Shown here: one piece after another, positions 18,421 to 27,370 of the stretch
Position numbering within the stretch: position 1 is the first letter of the stretch
Layout of the letters: each line of letters opens with the position of its first letter
Origin: Pseudomonadales bacterium
GTDB taxonomy: Bacteria; Pseudomonadota; Gammaproteobacteria; Pseudomonadales; Halieaceae
Direction of reading: 5' to 3'
Length of the DNA: 64,000 bases
Assembly: GCA_024234815.1 (NCBI GenBank)
Contig: JACKNO010000001.1
Location: 868,001-932,000, forward strand
Program-made: the position numbers and the translations under genes
Notes under the pieces: generated by a model
Told to the model about the DNA's origin: nothing
What the model saw: only the letters and a program-made list of their open reading frames with translations
The model's database searches: none

Positions 18421-19737
18421 ATGAACTGGGATACTCTCTGGATCAACCTGAAGCTGGCGACGATGGACCCGGATTGCCCCGGCGCCTATGGCATCGTGGA
18501 TGGCGAAGGCGCGTTGGGGATAAAGGATGGTTTGATCGCCTGGGTGGGCCCGATGGCGGATCTGCCGGTTTCTGCTGGCCGCGCAGCCTACTCATCTGAT
18601 ACAGCCAGTACCGCCAACGCAGGCGGCACTGCTCTGGATGGCCATTTGTCGGATGGCCCAGCGCCGGATTGCAATGTGTTTGATGGCGAGGGGCGCTGGG
18701 TAACGCCAGGGCTGATCGACTGCCACACTCATCTTGTTCATGGCGGTAACCGCTCCGGTGAGTTTGAACAGCGCCTGACAGGCGTGGATTACGAGGAGAT
18801 CGCACGTCGCGGCGGCGGCATCCTGTCGACGGTAAGAGCCACCCGGGAGGCAGATGAGCAGGCGCTGTTGGCAAGCGCTGCCCGGCGCTTGCACCATTTC
18901 CTGGAGGAGGGCGTTACCGCCATAGAGATCAAGTCCGGGTACGGTCTGGACATGGACACCGAGCTCAAGATGTTGCGAGTGGCCCGAGCACTCGGTGACC
19001 AGTACCCCGTCGCGGTAAGCACCACCTTCCTGGGCGCACATACCCTGCCCCCTGAATACCCGGCTGCGGACGCCTATATCGACTTCCTGTGCACCTCAGT
19101 TTTGCCGGAAGTCGCGCGCTTACGGCTTGCCGATGCGGTGGATGTTTTTTGCGAGGGCATAGGCTTTGACCTGGCGCAAACCCGACGCCTGTTCACGGCG
19201 GCCAGGGAACGGGGTTTGCCGCTGAAGATCCACGCCGAGCAACTCAGCAATATGGGCGGCGCGGCGTTGGCTGCAGAAATGGGCGCATTGTCGGCGGACC
19301 ACCTTGAATACCTGGACGACGAGGGCGTGGCGGCCATGGCGGCCGCGGGCACAGTGGCGGTGTTGCTCCCCGGCGCCTTTTACTTTCTGCGCGAAACCCG
19401 GTGCCCGCCGATTGACGCCCTGCGCCGAGCGGGTGTCCCCATCGCCATCGCATCCGACTGCAACCCGGGGACCTCGCCCGTGGAATCCCTGCTGTTGATG
19501 CTGAACATGGCCTGCACGCTGTTTCGAATGACGCCGGAAGAAGCCCTGGCGGGAGTGACACGAAACGCGGCGCGCGCGCTGGGCTGCCTGAGCGAGCGCG
19601 GCACTCTGGCGGTGGGCAAGCGCGCGGACCTGGTGTTCTGGGACATCGAACACCCCGCTGAACTGGCTTACCGGATCGGTGGCAACCCCTGCCAGCGGGT
19701 GGTGCTGGCGGGAAAAACGGTACTCGAAAATGCCTGA
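18421..19737 (+). CDS. hutI: Imidazolonepropionase
   Basis: HutI opens the ring of 4-imidazolone-5-propionate to give N-formimino-L-glutamate. This amidohydrolase-fold enzyme carries the metal motif His102-x-His104 (DCHTHLVHGG), a KIHAEQLS strand with a later His ligand, and a DCNPGTSP segment near residue 358. It has 438 residues where most relatives have around 405-410. The difference is a low-complexity insertion at about residues 52-86 (rich in S, T, A, G and D) just before the HxH strand. The insertion lies on the surface side of the N-terminal beta-sandwich and should not disturb the active site. It overlaps hutF by 8 bases. Confidence 0.96.
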   Translation: MNWDTLWINLKLATMDPDCPGAYGIVDGEGALGIKDGLIAWVGPMADLPVSAGRAAYSSDTASTANAGGTALDGHLSDGPAPDCNVFDGEGRWVTPGLIDCHTHLVHGGNRSGEFEQRLTGVDYEEIARRGGGILSTVRATREADEQALLASAARRLHHFLEEGVTAIEIKSGYGLDMDTELKMLRVARALGDQYPVAVSTTFLGAHTLPPEYPAADAYIDFLCTSVLPEVARLRLADAVDVFCEGIGFDLAQTRRLFTAARERGLPLKIHAEQLSNMGGAALAAEMGALSADHLEYLDDEGVAAMAAAGTVAVLLPGAFYFLRETRCPPIDALRRAGVPIAIASDCNPGTSPVESLLLMLNMACTLFRMTPEEALAGVTRNAARALGCLSERGTLAVGKRADLVFWDIEHPAELAYRIGGNPCQRVVLAGKTVLENA

Positions 19738-21130
19738 ACCCCGCGTCCTGTATTGCGAGCACGTATTGTTGGAAGACGGCTGGGCTGAAAGTGTCAGTAT
19801 TGTTATAGACGCCACAGGCACTATTACCGAGCTGCGGCGCGAGCCGGGTTCAGTGCCGGCAGGGGCTGAGTATGCGCACGGTAGCGTAGTCCCCGGCATG
19901 CCCAACTGCCACTCCCACGCGTTCCAGCGCGCGATGGCGGGATTGACAGAGCGACGCGGTAGCGGCGAGGACAGCTTCTGGAGTTGGCGAGAGACCATGT
20001 ACAAGTTGATGCAACACATCGGGCCGGATGAGTTGCAGGTGATTGCCGAGCAACTGTACGTGGAGATGCTGAAGCTGGGCTATACCTCGGTGGGGGAGTT
20101 TCACTACCTGCACCACGACAGCGATGGCCGCCCCTACGCAGACCCGGCGGAGATGTCGCACCGGCTTATCGCCGCGGCCCGGGGTGCCGGTATGCATATC
20201 ACCCTGCTGCCGGTGCTGTATTGCCACAGTGACTTTGGCGCGGCGGCTCCGCTACCCGGCCAGCGGCGTTTCGTGCACTCTGCAGAGGGATACCAGGCGC
20301 TACAGGAAACACTGCACCGCGACTACGGCGGACAGGCCAACATCCGGCTGGGAGCCGCGCCCCACTCACTGCGCGCCGTTAGTAAGCCCATACTTCAGGA
20401 TGCGATCTCGGGCCTCGACAGCCTGGATAAGGCGGCGCCGATCCACATTCACATTGCCGAACAGGAGCTGGAAGTGGAGGGCTCACTGGCCTGCCACGGC
20501 AAGCGCCCGGTAGCCTGGCTGCAGGACAATTTCGAAGTGGATTCCCGCTGGTGCCTGGTACACGCCACCCATATGGACGCCGCCGAGTGTCGCGCCATGG
20601 CGGCCAGCGGCGCAGTGGCGGGACTGTGCCCCACCACCGAGGCCAATCTCGGCGACGGTATTTTCCCGGCGGTGGAATTTCTCGACGCAGGTGGCAACAT
20701 CGCGATTGGCTCTGACAGCCAGGTGTGCCTGGACCCGGCCCAGGAGTTGCGCCTGCTGGAGTACGGGCAGCGCCTGAGTCGGCGCCGGCGAACCCTGCTG
20801 GCCAGCCCTTCCCAGCCTTCGGTAGGGGAGTTCCTGCTGCGCCAATCGCTCTCGGGCGGGGCAAGGGCGCTGGGCATCAACGCCGGTGTTATTGCGCCGG
20901 GCGCCAGGGCAGATCTGGTGGTGCTCGACGGGCAGCACCCGGGGCTATACGGCAAGCGCGGCTCTACGCTGCTGGACAGTTGGGTCTTCGCCTGCAACGG
21001 GACGCCGGTAAAAGACGTGATGGTGGCGGGGGAGTGGCGGGTGCAGCAGGGGGTGCACGCACACGAAGAGTCGGTGGCCGGGCGTTTTCGTACCGTGATG
21101 GATGTCCTGGCGCAGGTCGCCGCAAGGTAG
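19730..21130 (+). CDS. hutF: Formimidoylglutamate deiminase
   Basis: HutF hydrolyses N-formimino-L-glutamate to N-formylglutamate and ammonia, so with HutG it replaces the one-step formiminoglutamase route. The 466-residue amidohydrolase has the metal motif PNCHSHAFQRAMAG near residue 58 and a later VHATHMD strand, and DSQVCLDP with the catalytic Asp. The start is set at the ATG at 19730 (MPEPRVLY), which overlaps the hutI stop. An open frame continues upstream inside hutI but has no homologous sequence there. It is the last gene of the hutGIF operon. Confidence 0.95.
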   Translation: MPEPRVLYCEHVLLEDGWAESVSIVIDATGTITELRREPGSVPAGAEYAHGSVVPGMPNCHSHAFQRAMAGLTERRGSGEDSFWSWRETMYKLMQHIGPDELQVIAEQLYVEMLKLGYTSVGEFHYLHHDSDGRPYADPAEMSHRLIAAARGAGMHITLLPVLYCHSDFGAAAPLPGQRRFVHSAEGYQALQETLHRDYGGQANIRLGAAPHSLRAVSKPILQDAISGLDSLDKAAPIHIHIAEQELEVEGSLACHGKRPVAWLQDNFEVDSRWCLVHATHMDAAECRAMAASGAVAGLCPTTEANLGDGIFPAVEFLDAGGNIAIGSDSQVCLDPAQELRLLEYGQRLSRRRRTLLASPSQPSVGEFLLRQSLSGGARALGINAGVIAPGARADLVVLDGQHPGLYGKRGSTLLDSWVFACNGTPVKDVMVAGEWRVQQGVHAHEESVAGRFRTVMDVLAQVAAR

Positions 21131-21215
21131 TGTCAGTGCCAACCGGGAGTTGCTGGGAGTCTGCCTGCCCCGATCCCGGCAGTCAATATTGATAATTATT
21201 ACTGCATCGCCGAGC

Positions 21216-21271
21216 CTGCAATTGGGCGCGGATTTAGGCTATAATGCCGCGCGCTCGGGAGGCTGCCTCCC
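21216..21271 (+). promoter_or_regulatory. Promoter and leader hairpin for the coiled-coil gene
   Basis: A perfect TATAAT (21240-21245) is preceded, at 18-bp spacing, by a weak -35 (CTGCAA, 21216-21221). Just downstream, GGGAGG and CCTCCC around a 3-base loop (21257-21271) form a strong hairpin near the expected start of the RNA, followed by a roughly 85-base leader rich in CA. The -10 match is clear; the role of the hairpin (RNA stability or end of hutF transcription) is a guess. Confidence 0.45.
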
Positions 21272-21355
21272 GCAGCGGGCCACAAAAGATTCTCCGCGAA
21301 GCCAAAATCACACCATACACACCACCCACAACCACAACCCCACAGGGAGCAATGA

Positions 21356-21898
21356 ATGCTTACAGCCAAGAACCTTGAAAGAGTAATGGAACTCGAGGAA
21401 AAACTCAGGTCGGAGTACCAGAGCCAACTGGACGCAAAGTCCGCCGCTATCGAAGGCCTTGAGAAAAAGCTGGAAGAACAGCGCGGCGTTATCGAGAAGC
21501 AGCTCGAGCAGATCACCATATTGTCCGCCGGCGCCAGCGACAACAAGCGTATCGAGCAACTCAATCGCGAGTTAACCCACCGCAGCGAGCGCCTGGAAGA
21601 AGAAGTTGCCAGCCAGAAGAAGCGTTTGAAGTCCCTGCAGAAAGACCTCGCTGAAGAACGTGCCCTTATCAAGGAGCTGAAGCGATTCGATGCCGTCGCG
21701 CTCAAGAAGAACCTGGATGCCAGCAAGAAGAAACTCGTCGAGAAATCAGCGGCGGCCGACCTGTTGCAAAAGTCCCTGAACAAATCCAGGGCTGAAAATA
21801 CAGAACTCCAGCAAAAGCTTAAGGAACTCGAGGAAAAGCTGCCGCAGTCGGAAGAGGCTGAGGAAGCGGAAACGGAAACGGAAGCAGCGGCAGCCTAG
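21356..21898 (+). CDS. Coiled-coil protein, function unknown
   Basis: The 180-residue protein is almost entirely predicted alpha-helical coiled coil, very rich in Lys, Glu, Leu and Gln, with heptad-like spacing from about residue 5 to 165, and it ends in an acidic Glu/Thr/Ala tail. No signal peptide or membrane segment is seen, so it is likely cytoplasmic. The start has GGGAG six bases upstream; an out-of-frame ATG at 21352 leads to a short dead-end frame. A TATAAT-type promoter lies about 110 bases upstream, so it is probably a single-gene unit. I do not recognise a named family; it could be a structural or nucleoid/septum-associated protein, but nothing here shows that. Confidence 0.75.
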   Translation: MLTAKNLERVMELEEKLRSEYQSQLDAKSAAIEGLEKKLEEQRGVIEKQLEQITILSAGASDNKRIEQLNRELTHRSERLEEEVASQKKRLKSLQKDLAEERALIKELKRFDAVALKKNLDASKKKLVEKSAAADLLQKSLNKSRAENTELQQKLKELEEKLPQSEEAEEAETETEAAAA

Positions 21899-21962
21899 GG
21901 GCAGTCGCTTGAGCTGATACCCGCGCAGGCTGTCAGATCCTGGTGTGCCACTGATCGCGCAT

Positions 21963-21981
21963 CGCCAGGACAAGCCTGGCG
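21963..21981. terminator. Hairpin between convergent genes
   Basis: CGCCAGG and CCTGGCG form a perfect 7-bp stem with a 5-base loop between the coiled-coil gene and the convergent sulfotransferase gene. No T-run follows, so this is only a possible terminator. Confidence 0.35.
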
Positions 21982-21999
21982 GTTCCTGTCACATCAGGT

Positions 22000-23523
22000 T
22001 CAGCTTTGGGCCTGTGTCTCAACCAATTCCATGAGTGGTCCCAGGTATTCCTCGTACTTGCGCCATTCGTCCACGGCATGGGAATACAGCTTACTCCTGA
22101 CCTGGAAGTTGCTGGCGTTGCCGATGGCTCCAGTGTTGTCATGGAACGCCAGGCACGTTTCCTCCCAGTCCAGTCCACAAAACGCCAGCAGCCTGCGGGT
22201 TTGTGATTCCTGGTCCTGTACCAGAGATTCGTATTGCAGGGTGTGAAACTTTCCCGGCAGCACGGCCTTCCAGTGCTCGAGAATATTGTCAACATCCCTG
22301 TACTGGGAGACCAGTTGGTCGAAGCTGTAGGCGAAGGGTACCAGGCCCGAGCCGAACAGGACCTTGTAGCACCCGTAGCAGGTGGCTACCGGGTGTCGCC
22401 TGCTGTGAACAAACCGAGCATTCGGGAAGATCAGGGAGATCACGCCGGGGTACAGGTAGTCCCCCCAGCTTTTGTCCACGACGACCTCGTCGGTTGCGGC
22501 CGCACCAATATATTTCAGGTAGCTATCCGCGATAGCGCCCAGGTGCGCCATATTTTGCTGGTTGATGGCGCCGGGAAAGTCGAGCCCCGAACCATTCATC
22601 TGCAAGAAAGCTCCCATCGCCTGATGCATGTAGTGGTTTTCACCAACGCTGCGAACGCCCGAATGCGCGCACAGTATCTGCTCGATCAAGGTGGAACCGC
22701 TGCGCGGCATTCCCAATATAAAGATGATCCGCTGCTGGTGTCGCGAGGGTGGCGGCTTGCGTGCAAAAAACGGGCTCGGAAAGTGGTCGATAACTTTCTC
22801 CACGATCGCCCGGTGCTGCAGCGGGTCGTGATGATGATGCCCGCGGGCGAGCTCATTGCCACGCTTCAGGTGGTCGAAGTGTCGCGTTATATCTCCGAGT
22901 CTGTCGTATGCGTTCGCCAGCACGAAGTGCGCGTATATTTGCTCAGGCTGCTGTAAGCGGCCGCCGCTCAGCAGTGATTCCAGGAGAGATATCTGCTCCT
23001 GTGAGATTTCTGCTCCCGGCAGGCGCGAGAGCTGTAGCAGGCTCCTGGTGTCAAGGTTGTTGAGCTCAAACGCCTGGCTGTAGTCTGATTTAGCCTGCTC
23101 GGCCTTCCCCAGGATAAGAAATGCGTCTCCGCGTTCAATGTAAGCCTGGTGGTTGTTCTTATCCAGTTCGATCAATTGGCCCAGGCTCTCAATGGCCCTG
23201 TCTCCATCGTTCATCTCCAGGGCGATACGCGACCGCATTAGCAGCACCGCTGCCGTGATACCACAGAGCCCTGCGGCGCGTTCCAGGTAGTTTGCAGCAG
23301 CGCTGGCATCCTTGCCCTGTAGCAGAATATCCGCAGCAAACAGCAGGGTTTCGGGGTCGTCTGGTACGGCATTGACAAGGACTGAACACAACTTTGCGGC
23401 GATTTCGTACTGACCCGCAGCAAGCAGGGACCTGACGAGTTCACAGGTCTGGGTGTAAGAGAGGTTGCGCGGTACGGGTGGGCTACCCATCTTGATCTTG
23501 ATTGTGACAGAAGGGTGTTTCAA
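22000..23523 (-). CDS. TPR-containing sulfotransferase
   Basis: The 507-residue protein combines tetratricopeptide-like helices (residues about 20-230) with a C-terminal sulfotransferase domain. The domain opens with the PAPS 5'-phosphosulfate loop FILGMPRSGSTLIEQI near residues 265-280, followed by VGENHY and the 3'-phosphate-binding region around ARFVHSRRHPVATCYGCY. This layout is common in marine proteobacteria. The enzyme would move a sulfuryl group from PAPS to an unknown acceptor, perhaps a polysaccharide or peptide. No signal peptide is visible. It stands alone: its neighbour on the left converges, and the next minus-strand gene upstream is 145 bases away. Confidence 0.9.
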   Translation of the reverse strand: MKHPSVTIKIKMGSPPVPRNLSYTQTCELVRSLLAAGQYEIAAKLCSVLVNAVPDDPETLLFAADILLQGKDASAAANYLERAAGLCGITAAVLLMRSRIALEMNDGDRAIESLGQLIELDKNNHQAYIERGDAFLILGKAEQAKSDYSQAFELNNLDTRSLLQLSRLPGAEISQEQISLLESLLSGGRLQQPEQIYAHFVLANAYDRLGDITRHFDHLKRGNELARGHHHHDPLQHRAIVEKVIDHFPSPFFARKPPPSRHQQRIIFILGMPRSGSTLIEQILCAHSGVRSVGENHYMHQAMGAFLQMNGSGLDFPGAINQQNMAHLGAIADSYLKYIGAAATDEVVVDKSWGDYLYPGVISLIFPNARFVHSRRHPVATCYGCYKVLFGSGLVPFAYSFDQLVSQYRDVDNILEHWKAVLPGKFHTLQYESLVQDQESQTRRLLAFCGLDWEETCLAFHDNTGAIGNASNFQVRSKLYSHAVDEWRKYEEYLGPLMELVETQAQS

Positions 23524-23668
23524 CGAGCGCAGGGCTCCATAGTCAGCGAGTCAACTGTGGTCCTGAATCCAAGTCTAGCTTGTCGTGCGCTTTCGTCCAA
23601 CCCCTGTGCATTGAGCGTTCGTTTCTGTGGCGCAATTCGGTGTCTTCACCAGTCCGATTATCCAGCTG

Positions 23669-24415
23669 TCAGAAGGTTTTGAGCTCTGTGCTGCGGATAT
23701 AAATGGGCTGGTAGCCGAAGATTGCACTGAGATGGTGCAGGTAGGCGTGTTGCCCGTACTCACGCCACTGTGCGTTGAGTCGTTTGTCCACTTCCTGGTA
23801 GTGCTGCAGCATCGATGGGTAGTCGACCTTGCTCGCCAGCGGGTTCTCCGCGCTCAGTTCCTGTACCAGAAGCAGCCAGGCCTGACTTGTTCCCATAATG
23901 AAGTAGGGCCACGAGCGTTGTATTTCGATTGGCCAACTGGGGTCGCTGGTGAGTTCCAGGCGCCCCAACTCTTCCGGGCTGCGCTTCTCAAAATTGACTT
24001 TTTCGATCAGTCGATTGCTGATCAGCCAATCGGTGAGGGGTGCGGAGCTGATCTCCCGATTGATCTGCCCGGCCGTTACTTCATCGGTAAAAATAATCAG
24101 GCTGAACTGGTGGCCGGCACCGTCGCGGCCGGCCCTGCGATGGAAGCGCCACAACGGCAGTTTATCCTGGTATTCGATGATTACGGGGAGCAACAACTGC
24201 TCGGATATGAGCAGGTGTTGGCCGAAATCAGGCTGTTCGCCCTCTGGCCAGATCAACCGAAAACGCATTTGCCACCAGTAACGATCATCCTGCTCGGCAT
24301 CAATTACGGCCGCCTTCGGCTGGAGGCGGGCGCTGGTTTCCACCTGCATCGTTGGCGCACATGCGGCAAACAGTACACTGGACAGGATCAGGCAGGTTCG
24401 AACTAGCAGTTGCAT
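23669..24415 (-). CDS. Predicted lipoprotein of unknown function
   Basis: This is a 248-residue protein with a lipoprotein signal: charged start, hydrophobic stretch, then the lipobox LFAAC with Cys19. The ATG at 24415 is chosen over an in-frame codon at 24535 because GAGG lies upstream at the right distance and the signal peptide begins here. After the lipobox the mature part alternates beta strands and helices with many Trp and Arg residues. It includes a 'SLIIFTDEVTAGQINREIS' type segment and ends with repeated Tyr/His-rich motifs. I do not recognise the family. Likely placement is the inner face of the outer membrane. Confidence 0.7.
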   Translation of the reverse strand: MQLLVRTCLILSSVLFAACAPTMQVETSARLQPKAAVIDAEQDDRYWWQMRFRLIWPEGEQPDFGQHLLISEQLLLPVIIEYQDKLPLWRFHRRAGRDGAGHQFSLIIFTDEVTAGQINREISSAPLTDWLISNRLIEKVNFEKRSPEELGRLELTSDPSWPIEIQRSWPYFIMGTSQAWLLLVQELSAENPLASKVDYPSMLQHYQEVDKRLNAQWREYGQHAYLHHLSAIFGYQPIYIRSTELKTF

Positions 24416-24669
24416 GCGTCTTTCCTCAAGCGAGCTTGGGCCCGGCTGGCGATTTCCCCGCGTGCACAGGCCGTGTGCGAACTTCATCATCGCATGACAA
24501 CCGTCTGCTAAGCGGCCGCAATCGCCACGGGACAAAGCCCATTCTTACATCCGGGACTGATCTGGAATGATGCGCAGCAGTTACTGCCTTTGGCAACCGC
24601 GCATTGAGGAAAAGCGCATCCAGAACTGTTGGGGAATCAAATTCTGGAGCGGAGCTGGCGTGCGCGCGG

Positions 24670-25077
24670 TCAGGTCCAGGATAAATTGCCGTTATCCGTT
24701 TCCCGGCGTCCGGCTCTCTCGCGACGATTTCCACCCGCTTGGGCCAGGATTCGACCGCCTCCGGAGCCGATCGCGCGCCGGTCGCCGTTGCCGGTGCGGC
24801 GGTCCGTGTGATGATGGTAGACGCAATGACACTTCGGCACTGCGCAGCCCGCCAGCGGTAAAAGGGGGGCCTCCCTGGACAGGAAACGCGTTCCCTTGAC
24901 AGCGATGGCGCCCTGGCAGGCGTTTGGGCAAGGGGTTATGGAGACCGCAGAGTAGCGATTCTCCGGGGTTTTTTGCCGGGAAGCGCGCACTCCGGCTTTT
25001 CCCCGTCGCGGCAGCACACGCACCAGAAACCAGGCGAGACCAGCCGCCAAGATAATGATAAGAAAAGTCTGCAACAT
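24670..25077 (-). CDS. Small membrane-anchored conserved protein with Cys/His-rich segment
   Basis: This 135-residue protein starts with one membrane helix (residues 3-20) and a basic segment. A block follows that I recall from many gammaproteobacterial hypothetical proteins: a 'YxAVSI...NAC' strand, a 'G.RFLS..AP.LPL.GC' turn, and a C-x-C-x-Y-x-HH-x-DRR end (KCHCVYHHHTDRR). Four to five cysteines and three adjacent histidines suggest metal binding, but this is inference. Unlike relatives, which usually end soon after the DRR repeat, this one continues for about 35 Arg/Gly-rich residues. That may be a natural extension or the result of a lost stop. Its role is unknown. Confidence 0.65.
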   Translation of the reverse strand: MLQTFLIIILAAGLAWFLVRVLPRRGKAGVRASRQKTPENRYSAVSITPCPNACQGAIAVKGTRFLSREAPLLPLAGCAVPKCHCVYHHHTDRRTGNGDRRAIGSGGGRILAQAGGNRRERAGRRETDNGNLSWT

Positions 25078-25274
25078 ACCAGCTCCCTTCGAATCGGTCT
25101 CAATGAATAATTACACGCTCACCGGGCTATATACTGTAGTACACCTGCGCGGATTAGGCATGTCGAATTACGGAAGGGATTGCACGCTGGACACTTCGGG
25201 GCAGCTGGTGCGAATGCTAGCCAGGCCCCGGCGGGCGGGTATGGCCGGAAATGCCCGTGCTTGCCGAATCAGCG

Positions 25275-25946
25275 TCAGACGCCTGCCGACCTGATGTCCC
25301 GCCCGGCTTCCCATGGGCTAAAGGCGGCATCTGGTTCGGGCCTGAACACATGCCTGAAGTGCTTGATTGTGACGCCGGATATTTCAGCCTGCAGCGGGGC
25401 GAAGCCTGTGAGCAGTTTTGGGTCTGCGTTCCTGTATGCACTGAGGGTGAGCCGTGTTTCATCGCCCCTTGCAATATCCTCACCCAGCTTTGAGGCGAAA
25501 TTCACCTCCTCGGAAAAATACCCTTCCAGGGTTTCCGAGTACAACATTGCTCCGTAACCGATGCCGATACTGACCTGGAATCGGTCATCATCGGTCAACA
25601 TGAGTTCGGATTCATAGACCCTGTGGTGCAATTCTCTCGCGCTGACAATGGCGTCGTCCACCGTCTCAAAACTGGCGAGTGCGTTGTCGGCATTGAAATG
25701 CAGGCGCTTGCAGTTGTGTGCATCGAAGATGTGTTTGACAATATCTCGCAGCAACATCAGGCGCGAGAGGAAATGAATAATGCCGTGGCTTTCCGTCACC
25801 CGGGAAAAGCCCGAGGAATCGAGCACTAAAATAGCCGCCGTCTCGCCGTAGCGATTCCAGATTTCAGCCTCCCGGGCCATCGGGTCTACTCCGTCCGCGA
25901 TGAATCTCGACATACATTCGAACAGGTTTTCGTCATCCCGCAGCAT
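25275..25946 (-). CDS. Class III nucleotide cyclase-like protein
   Basis: The 223-residue protein consists almost only of a class III adenylate/guanylate cyclase-type domain. The first metal-binding aspartate is kept in VLDSSGFS (Asp43) and the second in NADNALASF (Asp87, where GD is usual). Lys80 precedes the second motif. A 'SIGIGYGAML' strand and a 'GEDIARGDETRLT' end, typical of the dimer-forming half, are present. No membrane or sensor part is seen apart from about 30 N-terminal residues. It may make cAMP or may be a degenerate, regulatory member; the transition-state Asn/Arg pair is not obvious. It lies 129 bases from the diguanylate cyclase gene on the same strand. Confidence 0.72.
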   Translation of the reverse strand: MLRDDENLFECMSRFIADGVDPMAREAEIWNRYGETAAILVLDSSGFSRVTESHGIIHFLSRLMLLRDIVKHIFDAHNCKRLHFNADNALASFETVDDAIVSARELHHRVYESELMLTDDDRFQVSIGIGYGAMLYSETLEGYFSEEVNFASKLGEDIARGDETRLTLSAYRNADPKLLTGFAPLQAEISGVTIKHFRHVFRPEPDAAFSPWEAGRDIRSAGV

Positions 25947-26075
25947 ACGCTCGTGGTCCTTTAATCGGCGAGAGGCAATCTTAGCGCAAGAACCGCGGCT
26001 GAGTAATACAGTGTGATGACGGCCTGTTGGACGGAGATTCAGGTCCGACCCCCCGAACCGCCGGTGCGGTTGTGG

Positions 26076-27248
26076 TTAACCCGGCGCGGTGAGCAGCGGC
26101 TGCCGGTTGATATGAATAGCGTCGCGACCGGCGCGCTTGGCGTTATACAGGGCAATGTCCGCATGCTGCAGCATGGCGCTGATGTCGTCCCCATCGCTCC
26201 AGGTACTGATTCCGTAGCTCGCGGTCAGTGGGACCTCCTGGCCGGCGAATACCAGCGGGGAGCCGGCCAGCGTTCGTCGTACCCTTTCGGCGATTGCTTC
26301 GGCGCCGCCGCAGTCCTGTGCCTCGAGGCACACAGCGAACTCTTCGCCGCCGATTCGACCGACGATGTCCCCGGTGCGCACTGAATCGAGCAGAATCCTG
26401 GTGAAATGCTGCAGTGCGCGGTCGCCTACCGTGTGGCCATAACGGTCGTTTATGCGCTTGAAGTGATCCAGGTCACACAGGATGAGGCTCAGAGGCTTGC
26501 CGCCGCGCGTGGTGCGTGCCAGGGCGCCCAGGCTGTTATTGATAAAGCCCCTGCGGTTCAACACATGCGTGAGCGGATCGGTCAGTGCGAGTAAGCGCAG
26601 CTTGTATGACAGGTCTGTCGCGAGCAGCAGGATGGCGGAAACGCCCATGGCGACGTAAAACGATGGCATGAAAGTAAAGTTCGCCCAGCGATAGGCCAAC
26701 AACAGTTCCGGGCTCGGGCCCTCTCCGAGGCGCAGTGCAATCAAGGCCGCGGTGCCCTGGGTCAGGCCGAACAGCAGGTGAACCACCGCGGCAACGTTCT
26801 GCGCCAGTCTGGGTTTGGGGCCATTTTTGATGAGCAAGATGGCGATTGCGCTCATGCAGACGAAACAAAAGCCGGGCGCGAGGGCGGTGCGCAGGCCGGG
26901 GTCGGGAAAAATCACTGTGCTGATGACCGAGGCAAGGGTCAATGCCACCCAGGCTGTCACCATCGCCGCGCGAGATGTCTCGAGCTTGAGTCGTTCGCGG
27001 TGTCCCCAGAATGCGCAGAGCACCACGGCAAAAGAGGTGGAATTGGCCAGGAGCCAGTAGATTTCGGGGCTGACCAGGGCGTCGCGAAACAGGTTGAAGG
27101 AGTATTGAATCGCCGCGAGCCCGTAGGCAACTGCCCAGATAAGCGCGTGCCGGGGGCGATCGAACAAGCGCCAGCCCAGGTAGTTGGCGCCTGCGAAAGA
27201 GACGCTGATCAACACCAGCGCAAGTAGCAGTATCTGTATCGACTCCAT
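26076..27248 (-). CDS. Membrane-bound diguanylate cyclase (GGDEF)
   Basis: The 390-residue protein has seven or so hydrophobic helices in the first 215 residues, without a recognisable sensor fold, followed by a complete GGDEF domain. The domain has LCDLDHFKRINDRYGH for metal and guanine binding and the active-site loop RIGGEEF near residue 300. The RxxD inhibitory site (RTGD) stands five residues before it, so product feedback is expected. It should synthesise cyclic di-GMP from two GTP at the inner membrane. The start is the ATG at 27248; no strong Shine-Dalgarno sequence is seen. No EAL domain is attached. Confidence 0.94.
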   Translation of the reverse strand: MESIQILLLALVLISVSFAGANYLGWRLFDRPRHALIWAVAYGLAAIQYSFNLFRDALVSPEIYWLLANSTSFAVVLCAFWGHRERLKLETSRAAMVTAWVALTLASVISTVIFPDPGLRTALAPGFCFVCMSAIAILLIKNGPKPRLAQNVAAVVHLLFGLTQGTAALIALRLGEGPSPELLLAYRWANFTFMPSFYVAMGVSAILLLATDLSYKLRLLALTDPLTHVLNRRGFINNSLGALARTTRGGKPLSLILCDLDHFKRINDRYGHTVGDRALQHFTRILLDSVRTGDIVGRIGGEEFAVCLEAQDCGGAEAIAERVRRTLAGSPLVFAGQEVPLTASYGISTWSDGDDISAMLQHADIALYNAKRAGRDAIHINRQPLLTAPG

Positions 27249-27370
27249 CAGCGGTGTTTGCTTTACCCTGTGGGTGATCCTTTATTTTCCAGGAGAGAAG
27301 ACTAAGAGGGCAGCCGCGGCGTGTCGAGTCCAAATGCCGCAAATGTCGGTATTGCGAACGACCTGCGCGC

